Positions 35,803 to 46,692 of a stretch of 64,000 nt of DNA are shown here, one piece after another (within the stretch, counting starts at the first letter, position 1; every line of letters begins with the position of its first letter). Under the pieces are notes generated by a model, which was not told the DNA's origin, made no database searches, and was given only the letters and a program-made list of their open reading frames with translations. Source of the DNA: Rhizophagus irregularis (Eukaryota; Glomeromycota; Glomeromycetes; Glomerales; Glomeraceae); contig NC_089430.1 of NCBI RefSeq assembly GCF_026210795.1, positions 3,968,001 to 4,032,000 on the forward strand. The letters are read 5' to 3'. The translations under genes and the position numbers were made by a program.

Positions 35803-36260
35803 GCCTAAAGAATAGATTGAATAGATTAAAATCAGGAAAAATATATCTGAACGTGATTTACTGCGCCGATATCTTAGTATCAGATATCATTATATCTTCC
35901 AATATGATGAAATGATGATGGGCTATGATTTGAACGTGAATTTCATGACATAAAGTTTAACTCGTGCAATTCCTAATTTTAGTATAAACTAATATGTAAA
36001 TCTCCAATTAAAGTAAATTAAAGTTAATAGTTATCCCACGCTTTCAGTGTTAAGATACGCTTACTATAAAATAACTTCGAAAATCTAAAAACGCCTTTTC
36101 TTTCATTCTTTTCAATTCTTTTTATATACGCCCACGTACATTAATTTGTATCCATTTTAACTTTTTTGTATATCTATATCCCATTTTTTTTTATATATAA
36201 ATAGTTACGTTAAGCTTTAATTAAGAACAAACTCTTTTTCTTACTTTCCAATTAACTAAA
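35803..36260. promoter_or_regulatory. Divergent upstream region, threonine aldolase / branching enzyme
   Basis: 458 bp between head-to-head genes. TTATATATAAATAG at 36191-36204 lies 56 bases before the branching enzyme ATG, a plausible TATA box for that gene. A pyrimidine-rich stretch (36090-36180) precedes it. No box is identified for the aldolase. Confidence 0.45.
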
Positions 36261-39182
36261 ATGTCCCCTACAGAAATGATAAGTCAAGAAAATTATGAGC
36301 CTGGTATTTGTAAAATTGATCCTTGGTTAAAACCTTTTGCTCCCGCAATTAAACGCAGGTTTGTGTAAATTCATTTAATTCCTTGACTATAATTATATTT
36401 TAATTTAAAAAAAAAATATTTGAAATAGACTTGAATCATATAAAAAATGGGTAAAAGAAATCAACCAAAATGAAGGTGGTTATGATAAATTTTCGCGTGG
36501 ATACGAACGTTTTGGTCTCAATGTACTACCAAATGGCGATATTATATACCGCGAATGGGCACCTAATGCCGTTGCTGCAAGTTTGATTGGCGAATTTAGT
36601 GAGTCTATATTTAATTTAAGTACATAACAACATCCTATAGTAAGTTTAGTTTTGTTTCAGATGATTGGGATAGGTCTAAACATCCAATGAAGAAGGATTC
36701 TTTTGGTGTTTGGGAAGTTCATATCCCTGCCAAAAATGGTATTCCTACTATTCCTCACAATACTAAAATAAAAGTAAGTATATTGTATCCGATCATTCTC
36801 AATGAAATTTTGTTAAATAATCATCTTTCTATAAATAGATCTCCATGACTACACCAGAAGGCGAATGTATCGATCGTCTTCCAGCCTGGATAAAACGAGT
36901 TACACAAGATTTAAATGTAAGTCTTGCATATGATGCCATCTTTTGGAACCCACCTCAAAAATATCAATGGAAAAATAACTCCCCAAAAAAACCAACAAGT
37001 TTAAGAATTTATGAAGCCCATGGTACGTAGTTAACCTGCTACACTCATTCGTAAAACTTTTGGAATTTAACACACTTTTTGTTTTAGTGGGAATTTCTAC
37101 AAATGAAGGGCGTGTTGGAACTTATAATGAATTCACGGATAACGTGTTGAAGCGTATCAAAGACCTGGGTTATAATGCTATTCAATTGATGGCTATCATG
37201 GAACATGCATATTATGCATCCTTCGGATATCAAGTGACAAGTTTCTTTGGTGTATCCAGTCGTTACGGTAAACAATCATATATTAATAATCGACATTTAG
37301 CGCCTTCATAAATATTGACGACTCCTTTGATATCAGGTACGCCTGAAGAGTTGATGCGACTCATTGATACTGCCCATGGCATGGGTTTGTATGTGCTATT
37401 AGACGTTGTTCATTCTCATGCATGCAAGAACGTGCTAGATGGGTTGAACATGTTTGACGGGTCGGATCATTGTTACTTCCATGAAGGAGGAAAAGGCCGA
37501 CATGACCTTTGGGATAGGTAATAACCCGTTGGCTATTTTTCTAACTATTCTTACTATCTTTAAATTCTCAACAATACTTCATTTGATTTACTAGTCGATT
37601 GTTCAATTATGGTCATTGGGAGGTACTTCGATTTTTACTTTCAAATCTTCGCTTCTTTATGGAAGAATATAGATTTGATGGATTTAGATTTGATGGAGTC
37701 ACTAGTATGATGTATCATCATCATGGCATCGGGACGGGATTTTCCGGTGGTTATCACGAATATTTTGGCGATACTGTGGATGAAGGAGGAGTCGTTTATT
37801 TAATGTTGGTGAGTTGTATTTTCTTTCTTTTTTTTTAAAAAAAAAAATTTGCATTCTTGCAAGTTTATATTTTTTAATCAATATCTTAAATTTAATAGGC
37901 AAATGACATGCTTCACAAGCTTTATCCCCGTATAATTACAGTCTCAGAAGGTTAGAAAAATTTTTTCCCATTTAATAATTGATAGAAAAATATTAAATCG
38001 TAATTTTCCTCAGACGTATCTGGAATGCCTGGTCTCTGTCTACCAGTAGAAGAGGGAGGGATTGGCTTTGATTACCGATTAGCCATGGCCATTCCCGATA
38101 TGTGGATTAAATTATTGAAAGAACAACGTGATGATGATTGGGACATGGGTAATATTTGTTGGACATTGACTAACAGAAGACATATGGTACGCATTTAAAG
38201 AAGTTAATAACGCAGAATTTTGAAGTTTGTTAACGAATTTATTTGTATCGTGGAATGTTCATAGGAAAAAACTATTGCCTACGCTGAATCTCACGATCAA
38301 GCTCTTGTAGGCGACAAAACACTTGCCTTCTGGTTAATGGACAAGGAAATGTACACGCATATGTCGGACATGACTCCACTTACTCCAATCATTGATCGTG
38401 GTTTGGCCTTACATAAAATGATTCGGTATATATTATTGGTCCGATAATAAATCCTCCTAATATTTTTCTTTTTTTTTTCTTCTTTTTAAACAAAGTAATC
38501 TTCAATTATTAGATTGCTTACACATGGCCTTGGCGGTGAAGGTTATCTAAACTTTGAAGGAAATGAATTTGGACATCCGGAATGGTTGGACTTTCCCAGA
38601 GCTGGAAACAATAATTCGTTCCATTATGCTAGAAGACAATGGAATGTAGTAGACGATGATTTGTTAAGATATAAATATTTAAATGAGTTTGATAAAGCAA
38701 TGCAACATTTAGAGGAACAATATGGATGGTTAAGTTCGCCACAGGTAAATTAAGTTTATTATTTCCTTTTTTGATATGGGTGATTACTTACTTATACAAT
38801 TTCATTCTCGAAAAGGCATATATTTCTCTAAAACATAATGAAAATAAATTAGTAGCCTTTGAGAGAGGAAATTTACTTTGGATTTTTAATTTTCACCCAA
38901 CTCAATCTTTTGCTGATTATAAAATTGGAACTGAATGGGCGGGAAAATATTCGATTGCCCTTAATACTGATCGCAAGATATTTGGGGGTCATGATAGGAT
39001 TGATGAAAGTATATCATATCATTCACAACCACATGAATGGGACGGAAGAAAGAATTATATTCAGGTAAAGGCTTAATTGCTTATTCTCTTATTGATGTTA
39101 CAACACCTTAGCAATTAACATTGTTTGTTTATTACAGGTATATATTCCGTGTAGAGTTGCTCTCGTTTTGTCTCATTGTTAA
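36261..39182 (+). CDS. GLC3: 1,4-alpha-glucan (glycogen) branching enzyme
   Basis: Thirteen exons: 36261-36358, 36429-36598, 36661-36773, 36839-37022, 37088-37267, 37337-37517, 37595-37808, 37899-37950, 38014-38186, 38265-38425, 38513-38744, 38816-39064, 39138-39182, giving 683 aa. A GH13 enzyme that creates alpha-1,6 branches in glycogen. The N-terminal CBM48-like module ([20 protein letters not shown]) precedes the barrel. Catalytic motifs are [21 protein letters not shown] (nucleophile Asp near 342), ITVSEDVSGMPG (acid/base Glu near 397) and [14 protein letters not shown]. The C-terminal all-beta domain ends [15 protein letters not shown] readthrough frame after SSRYG is intron. Glycogen is a main carbon store of hyphae and spores in such fungi. 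Confidence 0.97.
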
Positions 39183-39495
39183 ATAATGAAATTTATGCGA
39201 TAGGATTATTTTTTGATGGGTTATGTTAAAACCTCTTAATCAAAAATTATTAAATTATTAAAATAAAACTTCAGAACATTTATTTAAGAATTTTGCTAAA
39301 TTTTTAAACCGGGGAATTCCCATCCTTTACTGTGAGACCTATAACCAGTGATATTAGCATTTTGCACCAAAAAAATTCTATTTTCACAATATTATCATCC
39401 CCTATTCCAATTGAGAAAAGATAAAACAATAGTAATATTCAAAAACTTACGTACGATTATTTTTTTTTGTCCAAAATTGAAAAAGTATTTATCAA
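39183..39495. other. Convergent 3' spacer between branching enzyme and RPF1
   Basis: 313 bases of 3' flanking DNA of two converging genes; nothing else is supported. Confidence 0.45.
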
Positions 39496-40749
39496 TTATA
39501 AGAAAAATCGTCGTCTACTCGTTTCCAGATCCGGCTATTTAAAGAATCCATAATTAAAACAATTAAACATTAATATAAACAAATAAAATCCATTATGATA
39601 AATGCACACCTTAAACATCCATTCATATTCCCCATCTTTATCAAAGGCTCCTCTTTGTAACCATTTAAGTTTTAACGTAAATCTCGGACCAATTTCTTGT
39701 AACTCAGCTTTATCCTTACTCTTAAATACGTATCTAAATATGAAATACATTTTTTTTTTTAAAAAAAAAAATATTCTATAAATCATAGTTTTATTTCAAT
39801 AATATTACCTATGTCGCCTAAAAAATATGAAATCCCTTTGATTATGAAAAGTGGCAACCTGTCTTCCTTGAAATTCCGGTACATGAGGGAATAATGCTTG
39901 AAGCCACCTTCCAATTGTATGACCTAATCTCGTATTAAAATTGTTTAAAATAAGCTCAGGCTTATGACATGAAGATCTTCCATGGCCCTATAATAAATTA
40001 AAGTTAATATATTAATGCAAAGACGGTATTTACGAATTGATTATCATACTTGAATTTCGTGATTAAGCTTTATACTTGTTAATTTAAAGTATGCTGTAGG
40101 TCCATCTGGCAAATGTATCAAAGTAATAGCATCTAATCGAAAAATTGTTAAATTATTACGTTGTATTTCTTTTAAAAAAGAAAAGTTTCATTTGAAATAA
40201 TAGAATGCTTACATGGAACTTTCTTATCCTCGTTAACAACTAGGACATCTGTATAGTCTCTATTCGTACAAAATCCAATAATTTGTTTGATAGAAAATTT
40301 ACTTCCCCTTTTAACAAATTGACTATTTGGAAATATATCAATTAATTCAGAGGCAAATTCATATGTAAATTTTGACGGTCTTTTACTAGTAGTAATAAGC
40401 ATCTTTGGTGATATTCCTTTGAAATATGAAGAAAATTCATCTGACGCTTCGTCTTCAAATACTTCAGTATCTTCAGCATCTACTATTGTCTCATCAAATT
40501 CTCGTGTATTTTCAAGCGTTTTAGGAACATTCTTTGCTAAGCGTTCCTAAAAATCAAATTAAGATTAAAATGAAACTTTGTATATAGAGTTGAAAGGCAT
40601 ACCTCTTTTTTGGATGGATCTTCTGCTTCCTCTTTTCGCCTTTGAAGTCTAAGCTCCAATTTTCGGCGATTTTTCTCTTGTCGTTGTCTAGCATGGACTT
40701 CTTCTCTCTTAATTTTATTTTTAATTTGTGATGGAAGTATCGAATTCAT
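39496..40749 (-). CDS. RPF1: RPF1, Brix-domain ribosome production factor
   Basis: Six exons on the minus strand: 40749-40603, 40546-40213, 40132-40050, 39987-39809, 39733-39610, 39534-39496, giving 301 aa, the usual RPF1 length. A basic coiled N-terminus ([19 protein letters not shown]) is followed by an acidic linker. The Brix domain starts at about 100: [21 protein letters not shown], then [19 protein letters not shown], then [14 protein letters not shown], then [20 protein letters not shown]. The end is [10 protein letters not shown], the conserved tail of RPF1. It acts in 60S pre-rRNA processing in the nucleolus. The last exon is 39 nt. Confidence 0.95.
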
Positions 40750-40879
40750 TTTTGTGATAAAAAAAAAATGCTGATCCGAAAGAATCAGATGTGCGACTGA
40801 CGTACGTACGGAAGATCGTTCAGATTTATGGATAGAATTTAATAGTGAATCTATTGCTATATATAAAATCGATAATATA

Positions 40880-41017
40880 GATAATGAGTGATATGATCTC
40901 CATTGTATATAAGGTATGGACGTATGGTACTAAAAATTGGTATGTATGGTCCTACTTTCATATTAAAATTCTTGACCATACCATACATACAACGAGGGTC
41001 ATATCATACTCATTATC
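40880..41017. mobile_element. Fold-back MITE between RPF1 and the peroxidase gene
   Basis: The left arm GATAATGAGTGATATGATCT and on mirrors the right arm (reverse complement GATAATGAGTATGATATGAC), with pairing through ATTGTATATAAGGTATGG for about 46 bp around a ~45-bp loop. It sits in the 476-bp divergent upstream region of two genes, so it may supply or separate promoter sequences. Flanks share TATAAAATCGA. Confidence 0.6.
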
Positions 41018-41225
41018 ATTGTACTGTATAAAATCGAAATAAATATGACTAGCAAAGAATATTTATTCTAAAATTTTTTAATTTTACCGAAAATTCAAAC
41101 GGATGTCTCTAGTGAGTTGTGCGTACCAACTAAAATATTACGTCATCAATGATAGTATTGCTAAATTTAGGTATAAATAACTTCTAATTATGGATGCTAA
41201 ATTAATTATTTTATTTCTTTCAAAT

Positions 41226-42026
41226 ATGTCTCATCCTGAATATAGACCTCCTGGTGAAAATGACGTAAGGTCACCTTGTCCTGCCCTTAACTGTTTGGCT
41301 AATCATGGTTTCCTGTAAGTTTATTATATAATTTTATATATACACACACATGGTAAATATTTTATTCTTTTTCTATAGTCCAAGAAGTGGAAAAGATTTC
41401 TCTATGTCCGAATTAATTGAAGCTCTTAATAAAGGTTTTAATACCAGCAGAGCTTTTGCTTCAGTACAAACGCTTGGCGCTTTTACTATGTACGGAAAAT
41501 TATTTCAAAAAATGTATGAAATTTTCTTATATTGATGAAAAATTATATTTTTCAATTACACTTAAATGATTAATTTTAAAACAGGTCTTTAAGTGATCTT
41601 CAAAGACATGGTATTCTCGAACACGACGCGTCTTTATCTCGTCAAGATGCCGCGATTGGCGATCATGTAAATGTCGATAAGACTTTAGTAGATTTATTAT
41701 TAACATATAAAGTTGGTGAAAAAATTAATATTGAATCACTCGCAAAACTACACCATGTACGATACACAGACTCCAAAGAACGTAATAAAGATTTTTATTA
41801 TGGTTGGAGGCAACAATCTTTGTCATTTGGTGAATCATCTTTATTATTGTGCGTTATTGGTGGAGCAACAAATAAAGAAGTTGATGCCAAAGTTGCTGAA
41901 ATTTTTTTTAAAGAAGAAAGACTTGCTGATGAATGGAAATCATCTGAGACACCTATTGGATTATTTGAAATACTTAATTACCAAAAAGAAATTGAGAAAA
42001 AAGCTGAAGAAGTAAGGCCAAAATAA
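41226..42026 (+). CDS. Short heme-thiolate peroxidase (chloroperoxidase / peroxygenase-like)
   Basis: Three exons: 41226-41314, 41379-41513, 41585-42026, giving 221 aa. The PCP motif RSPCPALNCLANHGFLPRSG carries the proposed heme-ligand Cys18, and GILEHDASLSRQD (87-89 EHD) is the matching acid-base/metal motif of peroxidase family 2. These enzymes use H2O2 to oxygenate or halogenate organic substrates. No signal peptide is visible (MSHPEYRPPGENDVRS), whereas many relatives are secreted, so an intracellular role is likely. The size fits the short subfamily. The upstream region carries a fold-back repeat at 40880-41017. Confidence 0.88.
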
Positions 42027-42192
42027 AAATTTCTTCAGTTATACGTGCCTTATTACTTATAATATTTCTATATTTTATACTGAAAAATATATTAAAAATT
42101 ATATCCAAACGAATATTTTTATTTATAACTGCCACACTCCGAATTATCATTTTTACAACTTAATAAACAAATAAAGTTCTTAAGCCCATAAT

Positions 42193-42684
42193 CTATTCAA
42201 CTTTGTTTTTTCCTTCTTTTTCTAATCCAAAGAATTCCTTTAGACATCCAATGACAAGATCATGATCTTCCGTATGTATCAATCCACTAACAGTAATTGA
42301 TCCTACGACACCAACACCTTTAACAATCAATGGAAAAGCACCACCTTGTGCCACGTATTCTTTTTCATCAACAAAATATATTTCTCCTTTTTGCTGGCTT
42401 AAATATTCTCCTACATAAAGAGAAGAATGACGGAATTCACTAACGACATTACTTTTTTTCCTTGCCAATTCTACATCTGCTGGTGATGTTCCAGGCATAG
42501 AATAGTGAAATAAAAGATGTCCATTAAGTTTAATAGAAATTACTACAGGAATTCCTTTTTGTTGAGCAGTTTTGATAATCAAAAGACCAAGTTCTAAAGC
42601 AATTGTTGAATCAAAAGCAAGAAATTGGAAGTCTTGTTCTTGTTGTAAAAGTTGTGCCGCCGTTTGAAGATCTGAAGCGGCCAT
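42193..42684 (-). CDS. UPF0303 / heme-degrading-domain family protein (YBR137W-like)
   Basis: Single exon. I start at MAASDLQTAAQLL (42684), giving 163 aa; an ATG 42 bases upstream (MFGSIYLF) is possible but its extension looks non-coding. Family features: DSTIALELGLLIIKTAQQKG, VVISIKLNGHLLFHYSMPG, RKKSNVVSEFRHSSLYVG, YVAQGGAFPLIVKGVGVVGSI and GLIHTEDHDLVIGCLKEF. The fold is that of GlcG/HbpS-type proteins; the yeast relative is linked to tail-anchored protein handling and its biochemical role is not settled. It is head-to-head with the small gene at 42835, with 150 bp between starts. Confidence 0.88.
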   Translation of the reverse strand: MAASDLQTAAQLLQQEQDFQFLAFDSTIALELGLLIIKTAQQKGIPVVISIKLNGHLLFHYSMPGTSPADVELARKKSNVVSEFRHSSLYVGEYLSQQKGEIYFVDEKEYVAQGGAFPLIVKGVGVVGSITVSGLIHTEDHDLVIGCLKEFFGLEKEGKNKVE

Positions 42685-42834
42685 TGTATTATTTTCGAAT
42701 AAAAACAAATAAATACTCCCAAACATCCACAATCGTTTTTATATTTGGCAACTAAGCCACTATATGCTGTGTTACATTTAATCTTTATGAAAATTTTAGC
42801 AGATTAGATTTTCTCTTGTTCTGCCTCTTACAGT

Positions 42835-43575
42835 ATGAACCATTTCGTTCTTCGTCTTTTACAGTTTCGAAATTGTCTTGGAACTCGCAAAATTTATCAT
42901 CATAATAATTTTCAACCATATTTTCTCACTTTAACAATGAATTATTTCTTTTCTTCAAACACTAAGTCTGTTCCTTCAAATATTTGTTACCATATCGTAA
43001 GTTAATAATAAAGTTTTACGTAATTTCTTAACTGACTTTTATAAATCCTTTTATTGTAAATTTAGGAAGGATTTATCAATTGTTCATATTTTAGTGCTGC
43101 AGTAGAATTAGGTTATAAGTTGAAAGATCCTTCTTTTAACAAAAATGCTGATACACGTATTCAAGTTAGCGTCGACGCGCATAAAAAGGAAACCGTAAAT
43201 ATGTTTAATAAAATTATTTACTTGATTTTCTTTAAACACTAACTTCTTGAATTTATTGAATGATCACGAAATCAAATTAAACAAGTGGAGCGACAAAATA
43301 AAGGACCTTCATTCGGTAAGTTATTCAATTCTCTGTGTCGGTGTATATCTGTTTGTTTTCACTCATTTATTTTATTTTTTCTTAAGCTAATTCCTAAATC
43401 AAAAAATCACACATCATCTCCCTTAATTTATGAAGGATGTAGCCCGGGTAAGTATGAATTTATTGGAGGATATTCGGAATTTGTGAAATTAGTAAGAGCA
43501 AGGCACAAGTTAAATATGCAAAATGATATTAAAGAAGGTGGTAGAGAATGTGTGGGTGATGTTTGTAAAATATAG
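42835..43575 (+). CDS. Small orphan protein, four exons, 169 aa
   Basis: Exons 42835-42996, 43066-43194, 43286-43315, 43387-43575, all joined in phase 0 at GT-AG sites; the third exon is only 30 nt. The N-terminus (MNHFVLRLLQFRNCLGTRKIYHH) is basic and hydrophobic without acidic residues, like a mitochondrial presequence. The middle (GFINCSYFSAAVELGYKLKD) and the end (SPGKYEFIGGYSEFVKLVRA, then GRECVGDVCKI) hold six Cys in total. I do not recognise a family. The model rests on splice signals and frame closure only; the first-exon ATG fits the short divergent spacing to the UPF0303 gene. Confidence 0.65.
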
Positions 43576-43959
43576 TTGATTAAAATAATTACACTAAAAA
43601 GCTAAAAAATGGTTCAAATTACAAAAAATGCATGTAGTTTATTCAAAATAAATCCAAATTTTTATTTAAGAGACAATAACCTTGAATATCAGGGTTACTT
43701 CTTATGATTTTAATGCTTTATTACTTTTGAGAATTAATTGCAAATGTTGGATTTTTAAAGAAAAATCATAATGTAAAATTTGTAAACTAAAAGTGAATGC
43801 AGTACTTTATTAAAAAAACATTATTATAATTTTTTATGTTATTATATATTTTGGTTTAAAGTTTTAAAAAATATATTGTTTATATAAGTAGTGTACTACT
43901 GGCCATCACCTGAAATTCGAATATGTAACGTTGATTTTCCTGGAATTAAAATTTCCCGT
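43576..43959. other. AT-rich spacer
   Basis: 3' flank of the small orphan gene and spacer up to the pseudogene; nothing else is seen. Confidence 0.4.
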
Positions 43960-44960
43960 TTAATGTAAAATGGAATAATATAATTTAAAATGTTTGTTAT
44001 ACGTCATTGTCCACCTTTTCCTACTGATTCCAACATGTTAATGACAATGGTATTATCTATAATATCTGGGTTTTCTATAATTAATACAAAATCAGTTGGT
44101 TGTAGCAAATCAACAAGTGTTAATGGAATCATTTTTTTCATTTCACTATTTATTTTTTGTTAGATATTATATACATCTCCTTCACGTGGAATATTTGGTT
44201 TAATTTTTGCTATAGATCGATATGCTTCTCTAGAAACATGTCCCTTATCCAATGATTTAACTACTACTTCAATTCTTTTTGTTTTTTTAACTTTATCTAA
44301 TTGCCCAAAATTAACACTATACACATCATCATTGCAAGTTTGAAATGTTACTTGCTTAAGTTTTATTTTGTCCGTCTTATGAAATGTATTTTCTTTTTCT
44401 GATTCAACAACATTTAATATATGTTGTGATAGGCCTAATATTTTGCGTCATTTTGTAGTGTTACTAAGCTTAGTAAGTGGACGAATTTTATCTAGAGATA
44501 TTGTTTTACGTATTTTTTCAACACTTGATAATTTAAGACCAAATAATAAAGAGCCAGATATTTTAGTAGTACTACCTTCTTTAAACTCCTAATAATTTAA
44601 AATAATTTTAAGTATTTGCAATAAAAAAGTCCTTTAATAAATATTACCTGATAGTATTTGCAAGCAGCATCCATTGAAAATTCTGAGGATTGTACTTCAC
44701 TTGTAAAATTTGTACCAAAACAAACTTTAAATAAAGGTTTTGACTCCACATATTCAATTGAACATTTACAACATAATCCGCTTTTTCATATTTAGTTTTA
44801 ACAACATAATTATGAGGAATTGGATGTTTTAATTTTTTAGTATAACAAAGTTGTTTACCAAGAGGATATGTTCCTTCTTTTATAATTTTGTAATGGAAAG
44901 TTCTTTTGCTATCAAATATTTAATGAAAGGACTTTGTGGATATATGCTTTCTTCTTTCAT
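43960..44960 (-). pseudogene. Decayed multi-exon gene of unknown family
   Basis: The minus strand reads as protein-like blocks in several frames. Near 44960 is MKEESIYPQSPFIKYL. At about 44770-44650 is SIEYVESKPLFKVCFGTN leading to SMDAACKYYQ with a splice donor. At about 44590-44460 is STTKISGSLLFGLKLSSVEK, followed by a TGA inside TTK*RKILGLSQ. Then come VYSVNFGQLDKVKKTKRIEV and SLDKGHVSREAYRSIAKI, then a TAG, then LVDLLQPTDFVLIIENPDI. At least three stops and frame changes break it. The wording of the blocks suggests a repeated lineage-specific family, but I cannot name it. Confidence 0.6.
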
Positions 44961-45428
44961 TTTATTCAAATTTTAATTGTTATGATTTTTAAAAACTTTT
45001 TATGCTAAACATTTTTTATTTTTATTTTTATTTTTCATAACGATGAAAAATTTTTTTTTCCATGAATATTTTTAATAGAATAATGCAATACCACATGTAA
45101 AATATAAATAATCATCATCTCATAACTTAATTAGTTAAAGTTTAAAAATAGATTACTAAAATAGTATCGTCTCATTGCTAAATTGGTTAAATTGATGCTA
45201 ATTATAATCTATATAAATAAATACGAAATAAACAAATATGAACTTTCACAATTTTTGAATTTTTGTGATGTACAGTCAACTCTCTTTATAGTCACACATT
45301 TGGAACAGTCCATATTTGGTGATTATAAAGAGATGTGACTATATAAAAAATTTCTTATATTTGTATATCATAATTCCGGCCAAAAATTAACATAATTTTA
45401 GCCAGAATTATACTTAAAACTTTATTGT

Positions 45429-45860
45429 ATCGTAACTCCGCCAATATTAATCGTAGAGAGATGATCTTACCGCCATTCGATTCGTCTTGATGAGACGGTT
45501 CTAATGGTATAAAATACGTCGAAATCCAATCACTAGATTAATTTCCGAAATTAAAAAAATATTAATGGTTTTTGTGTAATAACTCTGTCAATATTGATCC
45601 TAGAAAGACGATCTTACTACCATTCGATTCGTCTTGATAAGACGAATCTAATGGTGTAAGATACATCGAAATCTAATCACTAGATCAAATTCCGAAATTA
45701 AAAAATATTAAATGGTTTTTAAGTAGTAACTCCGTCAATATTAATCACAGAGAGATGTGCTTACCACCATTCGATTCGTCTCGATGAGGCGATTCCAACG
45801 AGCTATAAATCGTCTTTTTACAATCACTAGGTACCGAGAAATCTAGCAAAATGTTAAATG
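45429..45860. repeat. 147-bp tandem repeat, three units
   Basis: Units start with TAACTCCGYCAATATTRATC and contain TTCGATTCGTCTYGATRAGR. Spacing between equivalent positions is exactly 147 bp twice. The third unit diverges at its end. It belongs to the interior of the Tigger-like element. Confidence 0.75.
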
Positions 45861-45937
45861 GCGCAGTAAACGTAAATCAAGAAATATTATAATGCCGATG
45901 TTTAACATTTTGTTGAATAACTCGTCAGCCAGTGATC

Positions 45938-45952
45938 GGAAAAGGATAAAAA
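45938..45952 (+). repeat. Target-site duplication, copy 1 (left of LINE)
   Basis: GGAAAAGGATAAAAA. The same word occurs at 56265-56279 (LINE/SINE junction) and 57256-57270 (right of SINE). The two right copies share one further T. Confidence 0.8.
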
Positions 45953-46692
45953 AAAAAAATAAAACTCTCTCCCGTTCTGCTCACTTGACAATATTTACGA
46001 AAAAATAAAAAATTTTTTCGGAGTTTTTTATTACTTTTTCTTTATAATTTCTTTATTTTAGATAACTACTACGACACTTTACAAATGGGTAAAGATAACA
46101 AAAAGAAAAATAACCAGTCTAACAAAGATACTACATCTAAACGTCCTGCCTCTAGCTCTCCAACCGGCAACGTTTCTGGTCAAGGTTCCTCTATGTCTGG
46201 CCCTTCGAACACTCCACCTTCGACCACCTCTACTAATAAACGTACCAGAGTCAGTGCTGAAAACTCTGTCATGGATGTTGATAAACCTCTCACGCCTCCT
46301 GGCCCTGTTGAGACAACTTCCGCTGAGATACCTTCTCAACCCGATACCTCCTCTCTCGATGCTTCGCAACACGCCCCTGCTACCAACAACGATAAAGGCA
46401 AAAGCCCTGAAATTACTCCCGCAGTCTCTTTCCCTGAACGTGCTGCCTCTCCGGACGCGTCCCAAGCTGCAGTACAATCTCAACCTACACTTTTCTACGC
46501 CTTGGCCGCTCCTAATGACGTTGATGGCTTTTGGAATCATTTCGCTTCGAACCACGACGCGTGCGACGCGGTTGATCGACAACTTTTCTTGTTCTCCTCT
46601 TATGGTAGTCGTGCCACGTGTAGTGGATCCAACGATTTGAAGAGGATCATCGTCCACTTCCGAAAAAAGGAAGATCTTGACAACGCCACAGC

